Shown: positions 1 to 9,500 of the stretch, one piece after another
How positions within the stretch are numbered: the first letter of the stretch is position 1
Layout: every line of letters begins with the position of its first letter
NCBI GenBank assembly: GCA_009801015.1
Contig: VHZZ01002138.1
Location: 1 to 23,170, forward strand
From: Silene noctiflora
Lineage: Eukaryota; Streptophyta; Magnoliopsida; Caryophyllales; Caryophyllaceae
Length of the DNA stretch: 23,170 nucleotides
Direction: 5' to 3'
Position numbers and translations under genes: made by a program
Notes under the pieces: model-generated
The model's input: only the letters and a program-made list of their open reading frames with translations
What the model was told of the DNA's origin: nothing
The model's database searches: none

Positions 1-598
1 GTAAGATCTCTAGCTTCCTCGATCGCAGTGACCTTAGCTTGCCATTTCTTTGTGAGACACCTAAGAATTTTCCTCACTATGTCCTCTGAATCGAATTTTC
101 TACCAAGGTTACGTAGCTCATTGATAATGCTAGAAAACGGTGCAGACATGCTATCGATTGATTCGTTTCTTTCCATACTGAAAAGTTCGTAGCGTTGAAT
201 AAGCAGATCTATCTGGTGTTTCTTAACAATAGACGTACCCTCGTAGGCAAGTTCGAGACCATCCATATTTCCTTGGCCGAATTGCAGGATGAGGTTCTAT
301 CAAATTCTGTGGTAGTCATGCCGTTTTGCATCAAGCTCATAACCTTAGAATTTTTCTCGGCAATTTCATAATCAGCCTCAATATAGTCCTCTTCTTTCTT
401 TTCGTAAGTAGTGCCTTCAGCAGATGCAACCAAAATTTTCTTTGGTNCTTTCTGAATGATTCTCCAGCACTTCCAGTCATTTCCTTTGATATAGTGTGTC
501 ATCATGTTTTTTTCAAAGACTATAATTTTTCCCATAAAAATGGGACATTTGAGATGTTTGGATTCCATGTCACACGAAAAAGCGATAAAAGAGAACAA
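1..598 (-). pseudogene. Ty1/copia retrotransposon gag, 5' part, frameshifted and cut by window edge
   Basis: Capsid-precursor (gag) coding sequence of a copia element on the minus strand, starting at an ATG at 596-598 or more likely at 566-568 (MESKH) and running off the left edge. The first part shows the copia gag N-terminal signature MTHYIKGNDWKCWRIIQ, then FDRTSSCNSAKEIW. The second part, in another frame, shows AYEGTSIVKKHQIDLLIQRY, the FSSIINELRNLG stretch and KKWQAKVTAIEEARDL, all characteristic of the UBN2/DUF4219 gag family of plant copia elements. One base appears to be missing near 262-264 (minus strand), immediately after KEIW, which throws the frame; everything either side reads cleanly. 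An ambiguous base N lies at 447. The single defect could be a real mutation or a consensus error. The primer binding site and LTR just upstream (higher coordinates) fit the orientation. Confidence 0.85.
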
Positions 599-641
599 TA
601 GATGGATCAGTCTCTATGAGGTAAAGCAATCAAGAGCACGA

Positions 642-654
642 GGCTCTGATACCA
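642..654 (-). promoter_or_regulatory. Retrotransposon primer binding site (tRNA-iMet type)
   Basis: On the minus strand this reads TGGTATCAGAGCC, the standard plant retrotransposon primer binding site complementary to the 3' end of initiator methionine tRNA. It lies two bases inside the LTR boundary (TG at 657 on the plus strand, i.e. CA at the LTR 3' end) and upstream of the copia gag, as expected for reverse-transcription priming. Confidence 0.88.
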
Positions 655-688
655 ATTGAAGAGTCTATCGATCAAAAATACTCAAAAA

Positions 689-701
689 GGGGGGGGGGGG
701 G
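689..701. repeat. 13-base G homopolymer in copia LTR
   Basis: An uninterrupted run of 13 G follows ACTCAAAAA in the LTR near its inner end. Its length is likely to vary between copies and reads. Confidence 0.9.
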
Positions 702-969
702 TGAATTGAGTATGCAAACTTTTTCGTTTTGACAGCCAAATTTCGTATTAAGCGTGATGAATTATTTACTTAAGGTTTATTGATTAAACCTAAGTAACTT
801 ATGCAAAAGGAAACGAGAAAGCAAATGAATAAGACGAGGACACACGGATTTTTGAAGTGGGTCAGTTTCACAAGTCGAAACCTACGTCCACTATTCTCGA
901 TTAATAATTTTAGTACCTTTCTATGGATTGCAAAATTATCAACCCACTCGTACAACTAACTCTAGTTGT

Positions 970-1025
970 AACTCACTACGAGTATCGTTAAATACTCAAC
1001 TCACTACGAGTATCGTTAAATACTC
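970..1025. repeat. 28-bp tandem duplication in copia LTR
   Basis: Two exact head-to-tail copies of a 28-bp unit beginning AACTCACTACGAG, at 970-997 and 998-1025. It lies downstream of the presumed LTR promoter in the element's orientation, so it is in the presumed R/U5 portion. The perfect identity suggests a recent duplication. Confidence 0.92.
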
Positions 1026-1874
1026 AACATACTTATGTAAATAAGAAAGTGCTTGTTTTGTTCTTCTAGTGTTCTCAAATGAACGAGTAAGAAACAAATA
1101 TTAAGCGCTATTATCTTATAATGAAACTCAAAACGTTAAAGCAATAATAATAACACACGACTTTTAAAATCAATAAATTGCAAAAAGAATTTCGTTAAAA
1201 ATATATTTTTGTCGTGGATGTGTTTGCTCGAAAAAAATTCCACTCTTCATAATGTGGTACGCCTCTTATTTATAGTGTTTAGCATGATCTAGGTTTCCAA
1301 GGAAAAGATATCGAGAATAATAATAGTATCAAAATAAGATATTATTTAATGTATTATTATTCAAGTAATCTTTAATAAAAGTTATAGAATAATTATAAAG
1401 ATATAAAATATCTTTATCAAATATTCTCTTAATATCTTCCTTAAAACCCTAGATATGATAAATAAATATTTTATCAAAAGGTCTAACTAAATATTGCAAA
1501 GATATAAGATGGTATATAAGTATTCCAAGAATAATATCCATATCTTATATATTGGAGGCTACACGAAACCAAACATCCCATATGCACGTTGGTGGCTCGT
1601 GAAAACCCTAGCAACAAAAACAGATAGATCAATTAGGTTTTTGATATGAAGACTTAGAAACCCTAATTAGTAATAACAAAACAACTCGTAAATTGTTTAG
1701 TTAGTTTTACTAATTTCCTTGAGTAGCTAATATTTCATACCGAATAAAGATTCATGCTAACTTTTCTATAAACAATTCAAAGTGCCAAATTTAAAGATAA
1801 ACATAAAAGATATTTTCCAAAATATTTTAAGTAAGAAAATATTTGAGTCGTGTGAAATTTAACACTTGCAGCTC

Positions 1875-1946
1875 AAGGTTATAGTATGGCAACTATAACT
1901 TCGAGTCTTTATATAAAGAATGTTATAGCTGTGAAGCTATAACCTT
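1875..1946. repeat. Nested inverted repeat (AAGGTTATAG / CTATAACCTT)
   Basis: Outer arms AAGGTTATAG (1875-1884) and CTATAACCTT (1937-1946) are exact inverted copies. Inner arms CTATAAC and GTTATAG (1922-1928) form a second pair, and the centre is AT-rich. Each side can also fold locally, so the segment can form one long stem or two small hairpins. It falls in the presumed U3 of the copia LTR. Confidence 0.75.
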
Positions 1947-2023
1947 AGTTACCAAAGATTAAACATTTTAAGTTTCATTACGAGACGACACCCTATTCTA
2001 TCTAATCTTCCTTGATATCTTCA

Positions 2024-2455
2024 GAATAGACTTCATCTTTTCATATAAGCTTCACATGATCTTTATCTTGATCAATCTTGATTATCATTGCAACTTGAAT
2101 AGCTTTGATCATGATTAGACGCTTGATCATGAGGACTTGCTTATCTTCGACGTCAATCACAATTATTAAAGACTTAATCGTAAGTAATCCAATCTATAAG
2201 GACTAAGCAAACGATTAAGGGCAAGATGCATACACAACATAGTTACACTTGTCATCATTAAAACCAAAGCATATATAAATATATAAGCCAACATCAATGC
2301 TATCTTTCTTTTTAATATCTAGTGTTCTCCAAAATGGATGAATGGAATTCAATTCAATATATTTCCCTGGCCATTAACAATTCAATAATATTAAAACAAA
2401 ACGATGGTAATTATATACGATCGTCGATAGCAAGGTAATTAAAAATTTAACAATC
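2024..2455. other. AT-rich non-coding spacer
   Basis: No coding signal or clear repeat boundary was found between the presumed copia LTR end and the 3' end of the transposase pseudogene. It contains TTGATCA-rich sequence (about 2065-2130) and short AT-rich motifs, and may include more degraded LTR sequence. Confidence 0.5.
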
Positions 2456-3177
2456 TTAAAACACACCTTCATTGATGAGATTATCAATTTTATGTGAACA
2501 CGGTAGACCGTGTGTACTCCTTAAAGCACACGCATTACACTGCCCCTCAATGAAGGCATTATCCAACAACCTAATTGCTTCGTGGGACACATAGAACTTT
2601 AACCTACGAAACACGGTCATAGCCAAGCTAACATGAAGGGCATTAGTTTAGAATGTCCCAACTCTCTCTCGATTTCATGACGTTGGATTTTCACCATATC
2701 ATGATTTTTTTCCCAAACAGTGTTAAAGCTTCCAACTGAGGTACGTATATAGCGTTTAAGCGTAGCATGTGCACCCTTAACCCTAATGTAAAAAATCATT
2801 ATAGTTATTAAAAATTGTAATTGTAACAATCGTAAATTATAATAAGAAATATAACATACATGTTAGTGGTAACATTTCCAAAGTGAAGCACTTTATTAGT
2901 CTAAGCTGAAACAAACTTTTCTTTATATAGATTTATCCAAGTCTTTTTGCAATAATTTTCAAAACCACCCACGGTACTAACTGCCTCGTACATGGCCTTT
3001 TAATTATAAACAAATTTTTCCTCTGTTAATGAGCTCACCATAGTCTCCCATCTCCGTTTTGCGTATTCACGCATCTAACCTCTCCTTGTTACACCTTTAA
3101 CCCAAGCTTCAACATCTTTTTCTATATGACGCCTACACAATAGATGTTTCGAGGTCGGAATTTTTTTTTCAATAGCG

Positions 3178-3182
3178 GTGAT
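3178..3182. repeat. Target-site duplication, left copy (GTGAT)
   Basis: GTGAT directly abuts the TG of the inserted LTR and is repeated exactly at 4511-4515, after the terminal CA. Five bases is the standard LTR-retrotransposon integration footprint. Confidence 0.9.
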
Positions 3183-4510
3183 TGACGGCTGATCGTATAC
3201 CTACCAAAAATAAACCAACAGACCTAAACTAATATAGCTAGGGAAGTCGGGATCGTACCCACAGGGAGACAAGGATGTTCTAGAAGTCAACTAAGTTTGT
3301 CCGAGTAACTGAATCTTGGGGTTTAATTTGGTTGTTTCAACTAAACTAAAGCAAATTAAGGGAAAGGGAAATAAAAGTATAAGGAAGATTAAAATAGATG
3401 AGTTTAACAGATAAATAGAGATATATATAGCTAGGGTTGTCGGTTCACCTTGGTCTATTAACGGTCCAGTCTAGTGTCAAAGGTCAACATAAAGACGGTC
3501 CAAAGGGTAGTGAAAAGGTCCTCTCGGCCCGCTATTCACCCTAAAATACTACTAGTTTGCTCTCGCCCTTACTAGCATATTCTATCGTTCGCAGCAGGTC
3601 TAACCCTTTCTAATCTTTCGATCTAGGTCGGAGTTTACCAAACTAATTAAACAATTACGTCGACTTAACCAATTAATTGAAATTAATTGCTACGATTAAC
3701 AATTCAAACATATAACTAAGCCAGACCTAATCTTCTGATTACAACCGCATTAAAACCATGGCTCCCCTAAATCCTAGCTTAAAGGATTTAGCTATACATA
3801 ATTAGATTAACAAAAGCAATAATAAGGAGATTGGGAACCGAAGACATAACAAGTAAAAAGCAATAACAATTCAACATAAAAATAAAGCTAAGAGGTAAAA
3901 AGAGAAACGAAAAGAATATAGGAAAATTAAATAAAGAACAAAGGAAAATTGATTACCGAACTAAAAGAGTCGAAGGAGAAAGATTACAAAACTTAGATCT
4001 CAAAAGTTCTCAAGGCCAAAGTAACGTAAAGTGTTTTGATGTCTAAAAATTCAGATCCCTATCACTGTTTTCCCCTCTCTCTTAAGTACCAAGAGACGTC
4101 TTAACCTAAACATCAACTAATGGGCCGAGTTAAACAAGTTTAGAACTCGCCCTATTACAGAAATAGTCGATCGACCAAAGCAGGGAGTCGATCGACTAAA
4201 GTGAAAGTCGAAGTGGTCGATTGACTAAAATAAGCTGTCGGTCGACTAAAATTCCAGTGCAGCAGCTCCAGTCTTCACTCCAGCCGTGCCTACACACATC
4301 CATACGCATCCCCAAGGTGACGGGTCCAAAGCTCGGCTCTACTTTCTTACGAAATGCAGCTCTGAATACACATTTGGGCCCAATCCTGCATTAAATTCAA
4401 AATAACCCAAAGTAGTCTATTCGAAGGGAAATAGTAGCTTATTACTACTGAATATGCATAGAAATGCGTGCCAAAAGAGCATAAAAAGTATATGTAAACT
4501 GCACGCATCA
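3183..4510 (-). mobile_element. Solo LTR of a Ty3/gypsy element (Athila/Tat-like) inserted in the MULE gene
   Basis: A 1328-bp insert starting TGACGGCTGATCG and ending GCACGCATCA, i.e. TG...CA ends, flanked by GTGAT on both sides. No gag, protease or polymerase coding lies inside, so it is a solo LTR rather than a full element. Orientation is minus: near its 3' end the minus strand reads CCCTGTGGGTACGATCCCGA, resembling the tail of Athila/Tat-type LTRs, and a TTAAGAGAGAGG promoter-like motif lies near 4074-4087. Excising the insert plus one GTGAT rejoins the transposase frame exactly (ELALIT followed by AIEKKIPTSKH). Assignment to Athila/Tat is from remembered LTR tails and is less certain than the solo-LTR call. 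Confidence 0.85.
4166..4250 (-). repeat. Palindromic GTCGATCGAC repeat array in solo LTR U3
   Basis: Four related 14-mers at 4166, 4187, 4216 and 4237, consensus GTCGATCGACTAAA. The first ten bases are palindromic (perfect in the first two copies; the others differ by one base). Spacings are 21, 29 and 21 bp. On the minus strand they sit roughly 80-165 bp upstream of the promoter-like motif, which places them in the enhancer part of U3. Confidence 0.82.
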
Positions 4511-4515
4511 GTGAT
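4511..4515. repeat. Target-site duplication, right copy (GTGAT)
   Basis: Exact duplicate of 3178-3182 immediately after the terminal CA of the solo LTR. Confidence 0.9.
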
Positions 4516-5564
4516 TAATGCTAGTTCTCTGTCACTTATAAAAACTTCTGGGTATTCATCCGGATTGAAAACTTCTCTCATACATTTCAACGCCCAATCA
4601 TAAGAAATCTCCTTCTCATTTTGTAAGAAAGCAAAAAATACTGAAAAATTCCGATGAGTTGGTGTAACACCTACAATTTCTAACAATGACATTTTATACA
4701 TATTAGTATTGTAGGTACTATCAACAACCAAGACATAACGATACTGACGTAACATATCAAGTGAGCCTGGAGCACAAAATACAATATCGGTTAACTCACT
4801 CCTCTTACCGTCATCATATCTTGGAATTGTCTGAAACCAATGCCGATAATCATTTTCAATCACTAACTTCAACAACTGTTCTGATGCAGTTCTATGCTCC
4901 CTTGATTTAGCTTTCTCCCGCTGACGAATATTATAAACTTGTCTAGAAGTTAATACATTATCCCCGATATTAGTCAATATATCACCAACACTAACGTGAC
5001 TTTTGCTTAAATTTAATTTTTTTTTCCTTCGTAGCTTGATCGACTTTGCCAACCTTTGGATGACCAAATGGATAACCATCTAGTTCGTGGTTGTAAAAAC
5101 CACATCGAACAAACAATTTCCACGTACCTGTCTCTTGTCTAAGACCTTTCAGTCTAAAAGGACAATTAATTTTCCTGGTTCCCGTAGATTTGTTGGAATA
5201 ACTACGTACTTTTCCTTTCGGAGGTCGATACGGTCCAGATCTATCACAAGCATATGTCTGCAGCCCACGCTTTGCATTGAACGCATAGTTTATAATGTGT
5301 ATATTAGTTTCACGTCCCGTATTTTCAACTTCTTTTTTCATCTCCTCTACACTGATGAACTCCTTTCCCATAATGAAATGATGACCAGTATCTATACGTT
5401 CGTTCGGAAAATTTTCCAAACCAACGTCATCCTACGCGAAAAAATTAATTATATGTTAGTAATGTACTATATTGATAAATTAATTTCAAAGACTGAAATT
5501 ATTATTTACATGTACTGCATTCAACACGTACTACTACGTACTACGTACAACAACATTAAATTTT

Positions 5565-5660
5565 TTTTAAAAAAAAAGAAAAAGAAAAAATAAAGGAATT
5601 TGTACTACCGTGACTTGTGAGAAAAGAAGGAAAAAAAAGAAAAAAAACAAACAAACAATG
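5565..5660. repeat. A-rich low-complexity tract in MULE intron 1
   Basis: Runs of A with scattered G (and an AAAC-type tail at about 5646-5657), lying in the first intron of the transposase pseudogene. No coding signal. Confidence 0.7.
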
Positions 5661-5694
5661 AATTAACGTAAAACTTAAACCAACACTGTACTTC

Positions 5695-5955
5695 CCGTCG
5701 TCCCACCCTGCCAAAGACCCACCCTCACTGGCGACCCAACACTACCGCCGTCCTAGCCTCGCCGCCGTCCCACCCTCGCCGCCATACCAACCACCATATA
5801 GTATACATTAAATAAAAAAAAATGAAGATAAACAATTGTCTTATATTCGTCGCCGTCCCTAACCCGCCGCTGTCCCACCCTCGCCGGCGACCTACCTTCG
5901 CCGCCGTCCCAGACTCGACGCCGTCCAAGCCTCGCCGGCGACCCACCCCACCTTA
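5695..5955 (-). repeat. GC-rich degenerate minisatellite (TCGCCGGCGAGG / GGGACGGCG motifs)
   Basis: A sharply GC-rich patch inside the AT-rich first intron of the MULE gene. On the minus strand it alternates variants of GTCGCCGGCGAGG with variants of TGGGACGGCGGCGA, repeated several times, interrupted by an AT-rich stretch at about 5795-5850. The apparent open frame is an effect of the stop-free GC-rich composition; I do not regard it as a gene. Confidence 0.7.
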
Positions 5956-6085
5956 GTACCCATTAATTAAGTTACACCCTAAACCCTAATTAAAAAAGAA
6001 ACAAAATTACAAAAAATATTAAAATTAATAAATAATATAGGATTAACGAATTAATTACCTGTTCGTCACTTGAATAATCGTTCAT

Positions 6086-6508
6086 AATTAAAGAATTTTA
6101 ATGTGCTTGAAGATGATTAAGGTTTCAATATTAGAGAGAAGACAAAGAGAATTAGGTTTAATGTTTTTTTAGTAAAGGGTAAACAAATGAAAAGTTTGTT
6201 GCAAAAAGTAGTGTATTGGGTAAAAAACGTACTGCGAAAATAAATTATTACACCATAAACCTCTGCTTGCTTTACTTAATCAAAATCAAATAGGATTAAG
6301 ACATGAATTCCTGTAAAAACAAACATTAATCCCAAAACCAACTCTCTTTTTGTTTCCTTCCTCGTTAGTTGCAAAAATTGCAATTTGTGGGGAGCTGAAA
6401 CCCAGATTTGTGAGCTTCAACCTTAAAATTTCCCAATTTGGGGAGATACCCATTTCGATTCAACCCTAATTTGAGAAACCCAATTGAAAATAAAATCGAA
6501 CATCAACA
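6086..6508 (+). promoter_or_regulatory. TAF12 5' flank and 5' UTR; divergent from the MULE gene
   Basis: Between the MULE start codon (6085, minus) and the TAF12 start codon (6509, plus). The proximal part includes a pyrimidine-rich CTCTCTTTTTGTTTCCTTCC at about 6342-6361, a usual sight near plant transcription starts, followed by a 5' UTR-like stretch to 6508. No convincing TATA box is placed for TAF12. The distal half belongs to the MULE 5' region; its terminal inverted repeat could not be identified. Confidence 0.5.
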
Positions 6509-9500
6509 ATGGCAGATATGTCGACATCTTCCCCAAAACCCCTACAATCCCAGAATGTAATGGACCCGTCTTCACAAAACCCATCTAATAGTAACAACAT
6601 GAACATGGCTTCTCCTTCTAATCACTCACATAATTCTCCTTCTCGAATTGCTTCTCCTTCTGTTTCCCAAATTTCCCAATCTTCCCAACAATCACAACCG
6701 CAACAACAACAGCAGCAGCAGCAGCAGCAGATTAATCAGAATGTCAATGTTGCTGCTTTGCAACAGCAGCAGCAACAACAGTTGTATCAGCAACAAGTAC
6801 AACAACAGCAGCAGAATTTGATGGGTATGAGTGGGGGAATCGGAACTGCTTCCAATAATTTGATGAGTATGCATCGATCCGGGTCTATGACTCGGATTAA
6901 TCAGCAATTGCAACAACAACAATCTCAGCAGTCACAACAACAACAGCTACTAATGAGGCAGCAGCAAGCGGCGTTATATGGGCAAATGAATTTTGGCGGC
7001 TCATTGTTGAATCAACAAATTAGACAACAGCAGCAGCAGCAACAACAACCGCAACAACAACAACAGCAGCAGCAGCAGCAGCAACAACAACAGCAGGTTC
7101 AACAGCAGCAGCAACAACAGACACAACAGCAACAGCAGCAACAACAGGTACAACAGCAGCAGCAGCAACAGCTACAACAACAACAACAGATACAGCAGCA
7201 GCAACAACAACAACAGATACAGCAGCAACAGCAACAACAACAGGTACAACAGCAACCACAACAGTTGAACAGTGGGAATTTGCCGCGGTCCTCAATGATG
7301 AGTCAAAGTGGGAACTTGCAAGCTGCTGCTGCTGCTCAATATAATAATATGCAATCTCAGTTGCTTGGATCGGTATGCTATTCTTTCTTTCTTGGCGTCT
7401 TAGTTTGTTGTTACAGTGAGTATGAAATGGTGTAGCATTTGGAATTTCGGGGGCTCCAACCATGTGTCACGTGTGGTTTTTGTTATATTTAGTTACGATT
7501 GAATCTCAAACTTATCGTCCCCCTTGAATTTTGTTGCGCAATGGACGTCGATTATGATCCATAATTTCTCATGATATATGTTGAGATGATATAAATGGGA
7601 TTCGGGGAGTATTTTATTATAACAAATTGCTGAGGGCTAGCAAATACATCTCTAAGAAGAAGGTCAATTTCAAATCATTTACATATTTCCTCTTAGTTGA
7701 CAAATTTGAACTATGTGGTGGACATAATTTTAGTTTTCGTAGGATTTTATATCATTGAGATGGCTAAGAATAAATCCCACCATTTGGTCTTGATTGAATT
7801 TGTTGAGGTTGCAATTACGTCTTATAAGACTCAAAGGTACACGTGCCCTCCCATGGTAAATGGTGGCTTTGAAATGTCTTTCACAGTGATTGTTGTTAAT
7901 GTTTCTAGGATAAATTGCTGACTGCTTTATGTATTGAATGTGAAGAATAAATGGTGTCTTTTTATGCTAGTGACGCTAGTATTATAGTGATATTTTGCAG
8001 TGAAGGCAAGGGAGGAGGGAAAATAATGCTGAGTATTATAAGTGATGTGAACTTCGTGTAGATTTTTTGCTGCAAGTTTAAATTTGAATATTTGTGGAGT
8101 GTGAAAATACTCAAAGTGTAGGTTGGATAAAATTTGGACGAAGCCGTAACTTGCCTATACTTGTAGCGTGTACTTCCACACAGATGTTTAGTATATGGAA
8201 TATCATGACCATCCTTCCTAATTGTCTCCCTCTTCTTGTTGAAAATTTATAGCCAAGACAAAGAGCGAGTATTCTACAGGAGTCACAATTTCAACGGCCA
8301 AATACTCTTGGCCAATCTATGCAAATGCAAGCACTGATGATGGGTTTTGGCTCGCAAATGAGGGCAAATGGTCCTATCTCTTATGGACAACAGCGGCTTA
8401 ACCAGGTCCAGTTGACGCAGCAGTTAACGCAACAAACTGCACTTTCATCGCCTCAGGTATGTTTAATTGGAAACACTTAATTTCTGCGTGGCTCTAAGGT
8501 TCTCTTGGTGGTTGCTACAAAAACAACAACATCAGAGCCTTGAAATTGCAAAATGATTTGGGGTTGGCTAATTTTAGAAAAACTTGTCTATTTTTTTTTA
8601 TGCGAGTACTACAGCTTGTTTGGGTACAGTTTATATGTTCACTCTATCAATTGAAATTGAAAGGATTATTGAACATTGACTATAGTAGGAAGCTAGAGTT
8701 TTGGGAGATTTGCTCCTTCCTGATTATAAACGTGCGCTTCATAATCATCTCGGCCTTGATCTCTCTTTCATATAGAACACGATTCTGTTAATGTTTGCTC
8801 AAAGGAGCAGAAAGTTATCAAGGCCGACCAGGACAATACGTTCCTCTTTTGAAAGTGTTTTCCATCACTAGCTAGAATCTTTGCTTTCTGTTTGTATATT
8901 AGTTGTCCATCTTCTTTGTCGTGTAAAAGATCATTCATGGCTTTATATATCGAGATTTGTAGGTTTGTGGTTCTAGTGAAATTTTTCGAGGGCTTTGTTT
9001 ATTTTTGAATGTTGTGTTTCCTTTTTTTGGGGTAGTTTTACAATATATCCCTTTGTTTTCTCAAATTCTAGGATATACCCTCGGTTTTTAAGACCATCTA
9101 CTGTACATATATTCAATGATTAGTTCTAAATTATCCGAAGAATCTAATCTAGGTTTTTAGTTGTTAAATTTTGTCATGATAAGTTGTTTATTGATGAGTA
9201 AACAGTGAATGCTCCACATATTATGGATAAATAGTCGACTAAAATTGTCCAAACGTAACATTTGAAAGAGAGAACTTTGGAGTATTTAGGTTTCTTGAAG
9301 AACTTTTAATTGAGCTTAGGGGTACATAGTTTTGAAAAACTAGGTGTATAACTTAGAATTTGAGAAGACACGGGGGTGCATAGTAGAAAAGCCTTTTTTG
9401 TATAGTGTATTATATTGTTGCTGTGTTATTATCATTGTAAGTGGGGAAAAGAAGACACTAGAGCAAGAAAACGGAACTCGTTCTGGCTGATCACTGCGAG

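Larger units (their letters stand above)
657..2023 (-). mobile_element. 5' LTR of the copia element (outer boundary uncertain)
   Basis: The inner end is well fixed: the LTR ends in TCTTCA (minus strand) directly before the primer binding site. The segment just inside, with a G-run followed by TGAATTGAG, resembles the reversed end of SIRE/Maximus-like plant copia LTRs as I remember them. A TATA-like CTATAAATAAGAGGC on the minus strand at about 1264-1278 marks a probable promoter, so the LTR must extend beyond it. The outer end at 2023 is chosen because ATCTTCA there gives a six-base inverted repeat with TGAAGA at 657; a second candidate is 2035. The interior is AT-rich, non-coding, and holds a 28-bp tandem duplication and a nested inverted repeat. 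The matching 3' LTR is outside the window, so the outer boundary cannot be verified. Confidence 0.55.
2456..6085 (-). pseudogene. MULE (Mutator-like) transposase with FAR1 DNA-binding domain, decayed and split by an LTR
   Basis: Minus-strand transposase gene. Exon 1 is 6059-6085 (MNDYSSDEQ, then GTAATT donor); intron 1 is 5432-6058 (acceptor CGTAG). Exon 2 starts at 5431 with a FAR1-type zinc-finger domain: a Cys in YACDRSG, a Cys in INCPF, then YNHEL, where the usual first His of the HNH pair is Tyr. The MULE catalytic core follows: VVDSTYNTN (first Asp), ISDRELALIT (second Asp), then, after an inserted LTR, KHLLCRRHIEKDVEAW. A 77-bp intron (2783-2859) precedes VKGAHATLKRYIRTS and a C-terminal Cys/His SWIM-like motif (CNAC, GLPCSH), ending at a stop at 2456-2458. 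Decay: a frameshift at the 9-base run 5017-5025; in-frame stops at 3075-3077, 3000-3002 and 2901-2903; a frameshift near 2622. In an intact element it would cut and move DNA in the nucleus; it cannot make that protein here. Confidence 0.9.

Noticed and set aside
657..1249. Shorter copia LTR ending at 1249 (TGAAGAGT...ACTCTTCA, eight-base inverted match)
   Set aside because: A good TATA-like promoter on the minus strand lies outside it at about 1264-1278 and would have to be inside the LTR; kept as an alternative only.
5087..5593. Plus-strand 168-residue open frame
   Set aside because: It is antisense to the FAR1 domain exon of the MULE gene and ends in poly-Lys from an A-rich tract; no recognisable domain.
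5725..5946. 73-residue Gly/Arg-rich minus-strand frame
   Set aside because: It consists of the GC-rich degenerate repeat in MULE intron 1 with an AT-rich interruption; no evidence of a gene.
6200..6260. Possible MULE terminal inverted repeat around GCAGTACGTTTTTTACCC
   Set aside because: No matching inverted copy was found left of the pseudogene (2024-2455), so the element ends stay undefined.
6692..7463. Open frames on the minus strand across TAF12 exon 1 (Leu-, Val- and Ala-rich)
   Set aside because: They are antisense readings of CAG/CAA repeats, which lack stops by composition; the plus-strand frame has clear TAF12 homology.
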